NCBI GenBank assembly: GCA_002633005.1
Contig: NMRA01000960.1
Location: 1 to 20,200 of the forward strand
Origin: Phoronis australis
Lineage: Eukaryota; Phoronida; Phoronidae
DNA: 20,200 bases
Direction: 5' to 3'
The notes beneath the pieces are model-generated. The model was not told the origin of the DNA, searched no databases, and saw only the letters and a program-made list of their open reading frames with translations. Below, piece after piece: positions 1 to 10,000 of the stretch; the first letter of the stretch is position 1; each line of letters starts with the position of its first letter. A program made the translations under genes and the position numbers.

Positions 1-506
1 ATACGGGCGGTGGGTATGAAATAAAAGTGCCTTCCCCCCCTCCCATACAGATTTTGCTGGAACAGCCCTGATCATATGATATGTGCCTCGAGATTCTTTC
101 ACACAAAGGATTTGCTAATCTATACAATCATTGGGGGCATTTTGAGGCTCGCATTCAATCGTAAATGACAGCGCTGTAGATGAAATCCCTCGAGTTATTC
201 AGTGATTACAGGTCACAGATACAGGCTTATGAAAATTGATAAGTCGCTCGTGATCAAAAATCATCGGAAATTCTAAGCAAAAGATTTTTGTCTGTTCAGA
301 TGATTTAGAGTGCGCCACAACTTTGATGAACTCAAGGTTCTTGAAATTTCTCGTCATTTCAGGCTATCTGAAATGCTGTTTTGGCTTTTCAGCTAGAAAA
401 GCAGATTATTTGCTTTCATTTTGTTTTCATCATTCAGTCCTCCCAGTGTTCTACATTTGTTTTTAATTATCGTACTATGTAATGCTGATTTCTGTTTTCT
501 CTACAG
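1..506. other. left flank, UTP11 intron
   Basis: This is the intron before the first visible UTP11 exon. I looked for the preceding conserved segment (around MKRVAEAK in human) and did not find it, so the upstream exons lie outside the window. Confidence 0.7.
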
Positions 507-600
507 AAAATAGAAAGGCTCAAGTCTTCCCTGCACATGTTAGATGATGAAGGTCAGCCAAAAAATAAACACACATTTTTTGTTGACTCCAAAAAAGAAG
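507..600 (+). CDS. UTP11: UTP11 exon (first visible)
   Basis: Acceptor ttttctctacag ends at 506 and donor GAAG|gtaatt follows 600. It encodes 31 codons plus one base, starting KIERLKSSLHMLDDEG and ending VDSKKE. Human UTP11 has KIERLKSELHLLD and FFFDTKKE at this place. Leaves phase 1. Confidence 0.93.
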
Positions 601-2931
601 GTAATTATAATTAAAGTAAAATGATGTAATTGAGTGTTTTGGTACTAATGTCTAGTGTTGTTTCATCATTAGTAAGTGACCCTTAAATCATGGTGACCCT
701 TAAATCATGGTGACCCTTAAATCACGGTGACCCTTAAATCACGGTGACCCTTAAATCACGGTGACCCTTAAATCACGGTGACCCTTAAATCACGGTGACC
801 CTTAAATCACGGTGACCCTTAAATCCTGGTGATCACTCTGAATAGCTGCTTCTTTGTTTGCCATTATTTTTAGTACTTTTCCCAATTGTGAGTGATACGC
901 GATCATTTGTAATTTCTTATTGTTCTTGATTTGTAAACAAAATTAGCTTAAAATAGAACTCGCATTAATCGAGCCGTACCAGACCGAGAGATCTCATTTG
1001 AGGAAGGTGAAATCCTACTTATATGAACGACAGAGTGTACTGGCTAGAACTACTGAACGAGTTTTACTTTATATTGTTAATGCAATCAGTTAATGATAAT
1101 ATTCGTTATTTTTCTCAGCTAAATCATTTGACCCAGCTAAACAACTGAACACGCACCCTGCCTTGTTATGTCGATCTTACAACAGACCAACAATGGACAT
1201 GCTCAAAGCTGGACAAGTAGTGGCAGATCTTGATGAAGATACATTTATGGTAAGGTATGAGTGATGGAGCCTTGTTCAGATTTCGCAGAACACACCCTGG
1301 ACTTCCAAATAGCTGCGCCATGATAAAGTTCATAATTCCCCCAGACAATGATCTGGTGTTTGGTAGACAGGCGTTCAGCGCCACCTACAGATCCCATGTA
1401 ATGTGGACGGCAAGTTTCAACCTACTGGTACAAACAGCTTTCCTGCTATCAGAATGCTGACAAATTTTCACTGCTGTTTGGTGGGTGTACTTATGGCTTA
1501 CAGAAAAAGGCAAACTTCTTGAAATATCAATGGATGAACAGGGGAACATGTTCTGTACATTTCCCACTGTAAAGAATAATCCTTACCAAAGCCAGTGACT
1601 GCGGCTGAAAAAGTGAAATAATTTTGATGCCAGTGGATGTCAAACAGCTAGAATATTGGTAAATTTGAACTAATCAAACAATTGGAAGGGCTGTTTTTTA
1701 ATTAATGAGCCGCTATATAATGGTTGCATTTCCGTCCACTGAATCTTTGACGCGATTAAGCGGAAGTCACTTTCACGTTCTCATTACTCTAGAAAGCGTC
1801 AATATGAAAAGTCCGCTGTTGGGGAAAAAATTCAGTATACCCCATTTTTGAGCACCCATGTGGCGTTTAGCGTGCGTGACTGTTACAATATGCATTTTTG
1901 TCATTGGCAAGTGTAATTCAAGTTTTGAAGTAAGACATGTTTACACTTATAGTTCTTAGTGATCGCGATGTCTAGTATCAATTTTTTGCTTGTTTTAATG
2001 GTAGGAGCTTTCACAGGAACGAAAAAAGCAATATAAAGAACTTGGGAAAAGAATAGACAGAGAGAAAGAGTTGTCGATCATAGCACAAAAAATGGAAGTC
2101 AAGACACATCTGATGGTAAGTTTGATAGACGCAGTGGCCGTCTGCAAGACACTGTTGTTGGTTTTTGGTTACCGCATAGGTTTAATAATGTGGACATTTA
2201 CGAACAGTAAAGACGTCTGTCTGTACAGTTTTAAATTATTTGTAAGTTGCATCTTTTTTTTCATAACAATGCAACATTTAACTACCAATCACTGTAGTAG
2301 GTTCCCCTGCATGCTCCCATCATGCATCATCCTCCATCTCTCGTTTATGCTTATGGCAAAGTATTGATCGCGAGGTAGTTGAAACATAATTATAATATTA
2401 TTATTCCACGATGAAGGTAGAATTTTTATGTCAAACACCCATCCTGAACGTTGTCCTATGAGCTGCAGTGTGCAAGGTCTTTTTGTGCAGATAATTGTAA
2501 ACTTCAGTAATGTTTTGTTTTAGCTTGCTGGCAGAGCTTAACGTCACTGTTTTTGTAAACATAAGGATACAGTATATTGTGCGGCGTACTTTGTGTTAAA
2601 AACGCTCAAAAATGCAATTCTTTACAATATAATGATGCATTGCTTTGGATATACAATGAAATATCCTCGTTGCTGTGAAATGGACCTTTCTTAACTCAAA
2701 ATCACATTAAGCGTTAAGGTAACTAGTATGAAATGATTTGTGAATACAACCACATTCAGTTTGTGAGCTGTCGTGCATGTGATGGTGAAGGTACAATTTA
2801 TTTCATGCAACACAATAAAGAATTTAAATGACCACTATTTTCAGGATAAAAAGGCCAGAAAAAAGAAAGTGTCCGACGAAACGAGAGAGACAGCAGCTGT
2901 CTACAAGTGGACGCCACAGAGGAAAAAATAA
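507..2931 (+). CDS. UTP11: UTP11 (small-subunit processome component), 3' part, four coding exons
   Basis: UTP11 is a nucleolar protein of the U3 snoRNP/SSU processome needed for early pre-18S rRNA cleavage. Four exons join in frame: 507-600, 1119-1249, 2005-2115 and 2845-2931, giving 140 residues and a TAA stop. The joined product follows the C-terminal half of human UTP11 in order: KIERLKSSLHMLDDEGQ, then NKHTFFVDSKKE, then FDPAKQL and YNRPTMDML, then ERKKQYKELGKRIDREKEL, then IIAQKM, then a basic tail ending VYKWTPQRKK (human ends close to YKFQSRRKR). The N-terminal half is missing because the gene runs off the left edge; no further exon was found in 1-506. The middle (residues VVADLDEDTFMELSQ) is poorly conserved. 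Highly basic and lysine-rich, as expected of a processome protein. It is convergent with MRPS9, with 1065 bp between stop codons. Confidence 0.93.
677..829. repeat. 17-bp minisatellite, nine copies, UTP11 intron
   Basis: Nine contiguous 17-base units, consensus TGACCCTTAAATCACGG, begin 77 bp after the splice donor at 600. Units 1 and 2 end CATGG, units 3 to 8 end CACGG, and unit 9 ends CCTGG, so variants sit at the edges and the centre is uniform, as expected of recent expansion from within. The array decays at TGATCACTC. No coding role is seen. The rest of this intron (601-676, 830-1118) shows nothing else recognisable. Confidence 0.97.
1119..1249 (+). CDS. UTP11: UTP11 exon (second visible)
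   Basis: Acceptor tttttctcag ends at 1118 and donor ATG|gtaagg follows 1249. The 131 nt complete the split alanine codon (G|CT) and add 43 codons: AKSFDPAKQLNTHPALLC, then NRPTMDMLKAG, then VADLDEDTFM. This matches the human segment around FDVATHLQTAPELVDRVFNRP, with NRP fully kept. Ends in phase 0. Confidence 0.9.
1250..2004 (+). other. UTP11 intron, no further gene seen
   Basis: This 755-bp intron runs from gtaagg to the acceptor near 2004. Short open frames occur on both strands at 1257-1460 and 1385-1567, but neither resembles a known family or keeps exon-like splice signals. A CG-containing stretch at 1735-1880 has no identifiable role. If the alternative acceptor at 2016 is used, the intron is 12 bp longer. 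Confidence 0.75.
2005..2115 (+). CDS. UTP11: UTP11 exon (third visible)
   Basis: It encodes 37 codons, ELSQERKKQYKELGKRIDRE followed by KELSIIAQKMEVKTHLM, and ends at a strong donor ATG|gtaagt. Human has ERQKQYNCLTQRIEREKKL followed by FVIAQKI, so identity is secure. The start is ambiguous: acceptor aatggtag at 2004 gives ELSQ first, while gagctttcacag at 2016 would start the exon at 2017 with ERKKQ. Both keep the frame, and the second has the better pyrimidine tract. Confidence 0.9.
2116..2844 (+). other. last UTP11 intron, no further gene seen
   Basis: The intron is 729 bp, with donor gtaagt and acceptor ccactattttcag. A 98-codon frame that starts inside the upstream exon and runs to 2367 is read-through into the intron. 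No repeat or RNA gene was recognised. Confidence 0.75.
2845..2931 (+). CDS. UTP11: UTP11 terminal coding exon
   Basis: Acceptor tattttcag ends at 2844. The 87 nt encode 28 residues, DKKARKKKVSDETRETAAVY followed by KWTPQRKK, and a TAA stop at 2929-2931. The lysine-rich start and the AVYKW..QRKK ending parallel the human C-terminus (AIYKFQSRRKR). The 3' UTR follows. AATAAA at 3255-3260 is a possible polyadenylation signal, and AATAAT repeats at 2951-2960 are a weaker candidate. Confidence 0.92.
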   Translation, partial: DKKARKKKVSDETRETAAVYKWTPQRKK

Positions 2932-3309
2932 CATAAGAACATTAATGTGTAATAATAATAATTTATTATTTATTGAACACACATAAACTGTGACTGGTGG
3001 CTGGCCAGACATATCATCTAGTTCTCAAAGCTGTTAAAGTCTACCTTGAACGGTAACACAGGTGGAGTTGGATTCTACAATACTTTTTAGTATCATTCCG
3101 AGGACACAAATGCCAAAAGTCACCAAATGAACTCTTAGTTCTTCCGCCTACATTTCTACAGGATTCTTTTTACGGTGTTCTTTTCAGATCACTATTCAAC
3201 AACTTTAGATGTGTTGTTTCGTTCATGAAAGCTAATCAGGTGTGCTTGAGACATAATAAAAATATGCAAACTGCACTCACAACAGAAATTAAAGAAATCA
3301 CTATGAGCC

Positions 3310-3387
3310 TTTCAACAGCAATCCATCTTGTTCACAACACCTAGAGGACATTCTCAGAGTAAATAAGATGGCGGATTGCTGTTGAAA
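3310..3387. repeat. 78-bp fold-back (inverted repeat) sequence
   Basis: TTTCAACAGCAATCC at 3310-3324 is perfectly inverted at 3373-3387 (GGATTGCTGTTGAAA). ATCTT/AAGAT just inside extends the pairing after a small internal offset. The 48-bp spacer has no visible coding content. It is probably a small fold-back transposon remnant or a chance-kept palindrome in the 3' flank of both genes. Confidence 0.75.
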
Positions 3388-3578
3388 CGATCTCGGTGAT
3401 TCATCTCATTTTTGCTGCTAGTATGGTTTACATATTTTTATTAGATCTGTTGTTTGATCTCTGCTCTCACAGCAATGCAGTATGATGCAAAAAGACTACT
3501 CCATGTTCCATGTGGTGTACCTTTGCTAGAGTGATTAAATCAATTTTTCCTCGTGTTGCTTAAGTAGTGATCGAACCG

Positions 3579-3846
3579 CAGTACACACCAAAAGTATTCA
3601 GACAAAATGACCCAGAATTTCCCGTCATGACAGCTGGACGGAAGCTGATTTCATAGTTGGAGTAGCCTTCCCTCAAGACAGACTGAAGGGGAATTATTAG
3701 GAAAGTTAGTATTAAAGGTGGCTATAAAGCAATTCTGTAAATAGAAGTTTGAAGTCATAATTGCTGTCATTTTTTGCTGTTAACTGAATTAGTCAAGACG
3801 GGGTAGCGGTATTTTGTCGGATTACATTTGTCTGGTACTTTATCTG
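3579..3846. mobile_element. MITE-like element, copy 1 (Tc1/mariner-like ends)
   Basis: It is the same length (268 bp) and orientation as a second copy at 14559-14826. Shared blocks include CCCGTCATGAC, GAAGCTGA and GGAAAGTTAGTA. The ends are imperfect terminal inverted repeats: CAAAAGTATTCAGACAAAAT (3589-3608) against the complement of 3811-3831. The outer end CAGTACAC and a TA just after 3846 suggest a Tc1/mariner-type family, which duplicates TA, but no TA lies at the left end. It has no transposase ORF, so it would be non-autonomous. It sits about 150 bp past the MRPS9 stop. Confidence 0.7.
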
Positions 3847-3996
3847 TATAGCCCAATACAACTTATTAAGTAACAAAAATCTGTCGAAGGAAGACTTTAA
3901 ATCTTGTTCTCAACTGTCTGGATGTCATCCTCAAACAGAGACCGACTTCAGCATAAGAGTACAGAAATTGCTCCAAAGGAAGGCAAAGCTTGCTCC

Positions 3997-4009
3997 TCAT
4001 CTCTTCTTC
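3997..4009 (-). CDS. MRPS9: MRPS9 exon 13, terminal 13-nt micro-exon
   Basis: Reading the minus strand, acceptor tttctgcttacag ends at 4010 and is followed by G AAG AAG AGA TGA. With TG from the exon ending at 5121 this makes W-K-K-R-stop. Human MRPS9 ends in the same residues, TWKKR. Without this exon, exon 12 reads on into a 56-residue unconserved tail. The match in residues, phase and stop makes chance unlikely, although the exon is very short. Confidence 0.85.
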
Positions 4010-7000
4010 CTGTAAGCAGAAACGTGTGCTGTGTCATGCTTGTTGAGGGAACAACCAATAGAGAATGGCTGATAAACAGCATTTATGTCATGAACATGGC
4101 ATTATCTTACTATCAGCTACTCTGTGTATTTGTGAACCAGGAATTTTTAACATGCACGTAGTCACTAAGGGACTGTTTATTATATTAACGCCATTTTCAA
4201 AAGCACACAGACCTTGTAATATACACTAAACAAAGTGTAGTTGTCAACTTGTAAATGTGAAAACAAAAAATATCTGCCAATTGGTGGCCTTTGCACTTAT
4301 GACGTACCTCACGGGCTCACATCGTGTAGTGTTATTCCCCACCACCGCACCATGATACTTACTGGACACGGCTCAGTGATTTGCGGTGGATCATTTTAAC
4401 CACAAAATCCATTTATAAAAAACATTTGGCAATTTTCAACCTACCTAGTTCATATTCAGATCGTCGCTATATGTTGTGTTTCTAACTTATTTGGCCAAGC
4501 AATGACAGATATAAGGAATTAGCCTGCAAGTTCCATTTTAAGGGCAGGGGCCAAAGCATGACGCTTGCATTGCTTTTGACGTCACGAAAATAGCAATGTC
4601 AACTAAATTCAACATTTAATAACATTTCACACTGTAAAACATGAGGAAACAACCAATAGCAGAAATGCCACCAAGATCTAACCAGGCAAAAACAAAATTC
4701 ATTAAGAATTGTTTCAACATTATATGTTCATGAAAAGGGCAATAGTTTTGAGTTGGCCCTAAGTGTTTGTCTTAAAAATTTATAACCAAAAAACAACTCG
4801 TTTTATTCAACAAAATGATCTGAACAAGATAGATGTCCATTCTGGTCATAAAAATGGACTTGTTCAATTTCTGCTAGAACAGTGTCTGTGGGTACCAGAG
4901 GAGGAATGTAAAATTCTAAAATTGACCTCACCTTGTACTTTACTCGGACTAAAAGTGGTTTCTGACAAATTGTTGAAGAATTAAGTAAAGTATCCGACTT
5001 GTTCGTGTTATCACTTTATTCACCAGAGGCAATGTGCCATTGGAAATCAGCTGTTTGTGGACACTAGAGGGAGCTTCTAATGAATGCTTCAGGGTTTTAC
5101 AACTGCCACGTGATACATACCAAGTCCACTTCTTTCTGGCCTTTTCCTGGCCAAACTTCTTTCTCTCTTTAAACCTACGATCTTCCTGAAGCAAACCAGC
5201 TGAAATGAATCAAATGTTGAGGTCAAAAAGACACCGAAGAGTGAAACACACAGGTCTAATTACAGTCACCAACCACTTGATGTCTAATGACTTGGTTAAA
5301 CATAATAAAACCTACAATGTTGTCGAGTAAGCAATCTTGTTGATTTTTTAAGGAATCCATTCAACATGATTGTAGTGTTATTTCAAGAGCCCTTACAAGA
5401 CCATCTAGAGTACCCTTTTTAAACTGAATCTCAATAAAAATACGATATAGGGCATATACATGCCACATTTAACAACTTCCCAAGCCTTTGGCTCACAGTA
5501 TACCACAGATACATGAATTTCAACTTCAGTGTACAATAAAAGTGTGTACACTAAGAACCATACAATGAAATGGGCGGATATTTCCTAATTACTACTGCAA
5601 TAGTTTCGTATTAAAGGGGAAAGCAACCATTTTTGATGTTAGTTATAATCAAAAGGGTTTTGTTTTGATTACTGTTGCCGTGACGAAAATTTACTATTCA
5701 TGAAACAACAGAATGCGATGTGGACGACCCAGCAAAAGACCCGCATCTTGGTTCTATATTCACCTCCATTTATGTCCAAATCGCTATTGAACACACTATG
5801 TCATTCATTCAATCATGTTTGGTCAGTGGATGTGAATACAGGAGCAATTGACCTAACACAAGCTCCGCCCCCTTGTGTAATGTCGACAACCAAACAATAA
5901 GTTTTACCCGGCAACATGATGTTTGTCGGGTAAAATGGCAGCTTGGAAACGAAGGTGTGTCAAGAATGCTGCATTCCTATTGGTCAGTTAAGCCATCACT
6001 CAAAGTCCTGACGATAGTTCAATTGAGATGCAAGTCTTTTGCTTGGCTGTTTACCTCTGTTGCTTTATGGAGAGTAAATACATGTGAAGGGAAGAGCAGT
6101 TAAATTGAAAATGTCCTTCCAAGATGATGCAAGATCTGTATTTTACTCAAGGAAATCTCAAAAATCAGTTTCGTTCCTCCTTATCATTCGTGGAAAACAC
6201 AATAAGCTTTCTCTAACATGGACAGTTAAATGATACCTAGCCTGAACTTTTCCACAGTCGCTGCGTCCACAAAGCTGCACAAGGCCCGAGCCAGGGCCAG
6301 ACGTATGGCCCCTGACTGAGTGCTGGGTCCACCCTCGTCCACAGTTATAACGACGTCCATTTCGCCGAGCCTTCCAGCCAGCTGGAGTGGAAACATGACC
6401 TGCTCTCTAAAATAAGGAGAACTGATTAAAAAGGGGACTGCTTGAATGTGAACGAGTCACTCTACATTAGCACACAGCTGAAATACAAACAACCACAATC
6501 GGAATGATAACAGAGGATACAGGTTCAGTTCAAGGTTATGTAGCACCATATCGGCAAGTCAGCAGCATATTTAACCACATATCTACAAAACTATAGATTT
6601 TTACCCCGCAGCGGAAAGTCTGTAAATTTTGACTTTTTATCAAACTGAAATTAATCGGGTCAAGTGACTATGTCTTATTAAGTAAAATTTATCAAAAAGG
6701 AAAGGTACATTGATAGCAAAACTACCGTGTCAATAACATGTTGACCCAATCTGTTTAATATATTTGACACTCAAAATCATGAAACAGCAGCTGTAACAGT
6801 TTTTTAAATCACCATTACTTTCTTACTAACTGTTTTTTCAAGTAAACCTATTTTTTATAGCCCCTCATGCAAAAGTGGATCATTTCAACTGCAATTCCTA
6901 ACAGCATTTTGTAGAATACTGCACAAAGCACAGTATCTGAAGGTTTCATATTGTGATCATCTGTTTCCAAGATAAGATGTTCCAAAGTTGACCAAATCTG

Positions 7001-10000
7001 GAATTTTTCTTGGTTTGTACAAAACCTGAAATCACCATTAGAAAGATGACACTATCAAATAATACCACCAATCAAGCTGTACTTCGGCGAAGATGATTCT
7101 TTTTTTATTACAAGCCAAGAATGCTTCATTAATATTTGCTGAGGGTGCATAATTGTGGTTACATGCTACAGCAGACTCTGTTGTCAAACTAATATTAGCC
7201 ACGTTTTTAAAATATTACTAGAAGTATCATCCCTGAGGACAGCATCCATTGCGTTAATCGGTGCTGATTGCACAGGAAGCACCAAGAGTTCTGTCTGCAC
7301 ACACCTGTCTTGTACAGTGCCAAAGTATAATATATCGTGCTGTCCATTAATTGTGACCTGTCCACTGCCATTTTCCCACACTTGCACAGTGGCATCGGTC
7401 CGCTTTTTTCGTCCATGACTCTCTATGTATCGTCGGCCATTTTCAGCTTCAATGGGCTAAAATTAATAAATACACCAGTGGATTAGCTGCAATATGTAAT
7501 AAATGTGAAATGATGATGTCAGTCATATGTTGGTAAGTCTGATCTTCACTAATAAGTTCTGTAATACGGTTATTACAGTTTGTGTAATTTGTCCTCAAGT
7601 AAGACGAATTTAGCATTACCTGGATAAACCCTATTGGATCGATTGGATTCAATTTGTGTGAGATTCACTGCACATGCAGAAACACACACAGAGTCCTATA
7701 CCAAATATCAATTAAGATTAAGCTACACCTCAGGGATGCCTCATAATTGTAGGGGCCTTTTAAAAGTTGTGTGGACCGATAAGGAGAGGAGGTGAAAATC
7801 GTGGCGCCTGAAGCAGCTCAAATTACCAGACAAAGAGTGCACCGAATTTTTTTAAAGCTGGTTAATCCCGAAAATACAAAACTGTGCACTGAACACACAA
7901 CTGAAGTAGACATTAACAAATCACATAAGATGTATGAATCTGCGAAATGTTCCTAAAAATATCAAACATGATAAATTTTTCAGTTGGTAGTCATTGGCTA
8001 GTTACACCTACATTGTTTTGAAAACCATTCGTATGTAATTTTAAATTTTATTACAATTAATTTATTCCATACCAACACTATAGTCTAAAATGTGGCAGAA
8101 ATGACATGAATGAATCTCTGCCATTGTGAAAGGAAAATTAGTCCGTGCTGCATATTGTACACGATACCCACCGTGAGCAATTGAAGCTGTTAACAGTCAA
8201 GACCAAGACTAAGCAGCAATGTATTGCAAAATAAAATGGGCAGGCATATTTAGGGTATCAACATGTTAGCTATGACATCCAAAAGAATGTCATTGATGAT
8301 GTTGCAAACCGTATGACAGTATAGGTGTTTACTGGTGGCGACCGGAGGTTGGGGGTTCACAGCTCCCTAGACTCACATGTCTCTGAGGTTATCTTGATGC
8401 TTCTTCCCCCCCCCCTCTCCCGACAGAATGTCAGCTAGACAAAGACTTCTCACCTGTGGTATACTTTGGGAGATGTCCTGAGTCAAAAGTTCCTGTCGGA
8501 ACTTCATGAGGTAACCCTGGGCTCTGTTAGAGTACTCATGAGTAAGCACACGGTTTAGTAACGTGACAAACTGAAAATGCTGCAACGAGAACAGAAATAC
8601 ATCGCAGTTAAAGGCCACATGTCAAACTCGGAATTATAAACAAGATTACATCTAAATAACAGAAACGCACACTATATTATGCAAAGCCTGAATGAAACTT
8701 GAGTAAGTTTGGACCTAAACAGGTAGAATAATTTTGGCTAAGTAAGGTAAAGTCCAATATACTTCAAAAGCTGATTGCATGACCTAGAACAATGTGCTGA
8801 AATTTGTCTGAGTTGAGCGAACACCTGACTTGCGTGCATCTCATGTGAGTTTCATTGGATCCTAAAACGTAGACCTTGAGAACAATTATGTAACAAACAT
8901 CCACAGCTATGAAACTGACGCAACCAGAAACAGTAAATACCGAGTTAACTGTGTGCCACACATTCTGCATTGCGTAATTTATGCGGGAATCGGGATGCAA
9001 GTGGCATAGTGCAAGTAAAAGACACCACCAGGGATACAACTGGGAAAAGTTATCTTGTCATGTAATGTTTCCCAAGTACATTTACTGCAGCTTAGAGCAC
9101 TCTTTCACTGTATATCCCTTCACTCAAACAATAAATAAAGCAACCCATTACCAGATAATGCCTTGGTTAAAACTACCACAAACACTTCAAGTCTGGTCCG
9201 TACGCCACCTGTTGGCCACATCACGTGACCGAATGAACATAAAGTCCGAAAAGATTTCTGCCCCCGACTGGGACTCGAACCCAGGACCTTCTGCTAACTG
9301 TGCAGACGCTCTAGCCACTGAGCCATCGTGACCACTGGTCAAACAAGGAAATCCAATCAGATTTAGCAATGGACATCCCACCCATAAACTCGTGAGTGGA
9401 ACCAGTGTGGAAGTATAGATCACAAACAATCTGGTCTGCACGCCACCTGTTGGTTAAAACTACTTGAAAACTAGTATGGCCACCACAGAAATAGGCATAA
9501 CCAACAAAAACGATTTCAAATGTCAAAAGTTTTATGTAAAGCCGCTACAATCCCCGCAACTTGTGATTCAGAGTACTCCCCACTATAAAATTGGCCTCAA
9601 CTGGTTACTTGATTGTCTGACAGTTCATAATTCTTTGACACCATGCACATAAAAATCACAAGCCAACTTGAAGAGCATTCAACTTTGACTAAGGAACAAT
9701 TTGAGACGGTATAGGTGGTCCAAGTCAATGGCTGCCACTTTAAATCCAACGAGTCATTTTCACATTTTTTAAGGAGAAATAAAACTGAAAAAGCCAAAGA
9801 GGCGAGGCAGCCAGGGGCCTCGATGCCTCAACCTTGGGGCCAAATATCAGCCCCATTCTCACTTTGGAAAACACTAAAAATCAAACAGAATTCCCTCATC
9901 AGGTTCGAAATTTCCATTCCAAAGATTTAAAATTTCCTTTACAGCAGGCCCCAGGTAATGTTGAAGTGGTAATCCTTACCTCATTTTCACTAACAGGCTC

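Larger units (their letters stand above)
2932..3996. other. convergent intergenic region, 3' UTRs of both genes
   Basis: This stretch separates the stop of UTP11 (plus strand) from that of MRPS9 (minus strand). It contains an AT-rich stretch at 2951-2974 that reads AATAAA twice on the minus strand (complements of 2962-2967 and 2969-2974), plus-strand AATAAA at 3255-3260, minus-strand AATAAA at 3437-3442, a fold-back repeat and a MITE-like element. No coding sequence is supported. The two 3' UTRs could overlap if distal signals are used. Confidence 0.7.
8580..9979 (-). other. MRPS9 intron 8, repeat-bearing
   Basis: The intron is 1400 bp, with donor GAG|gtaagg. It holds a tRNA-derived SINE-like sequence (9192-9453) and one copy of a dispersed repeat (about 9836-9940). 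Open frames at 8764-9039 and 8981-9331 are unrecognised and the second runs through the SINE. Confidence 0.75.

Noticed and set aside
1257-1567. Overlapping 60-72 codon frames on both strands in a UTP11 intron
   Set aside because: No similarity to UTP11 or another family and no exon-like splice borders; these are likely chance frames.
4763-4984. 73-codon plus-strand frame inside MRPS9 intron 12
   Set aside because: It is antisense to the gene, has no recognised domain, and shows no splice or promoter context.
4949-5194. Open frame extending MRPS9 exon 12 by 56 residues to a stop at 4949
   Set aside because: The extension matches nothing in uS9m, starts exactly at a consensus donor (gtatgt), and a downstream exon restores the conserved KKR ending.
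7500-7545. ATGATGA and CTGA boxes resembling a C/D snoRNA
   Set aside because: They lie on the plus strand, antisense to the host gene, and lack the terminal stem and credible spacing.
9267-9333. Functional tRNA gene on the minus strand
   Set aside because: D, anticodon and T stems form, but the acceptor stem does not pair and T33 is missing. A SINE-type pseudo-tRNA fits better.
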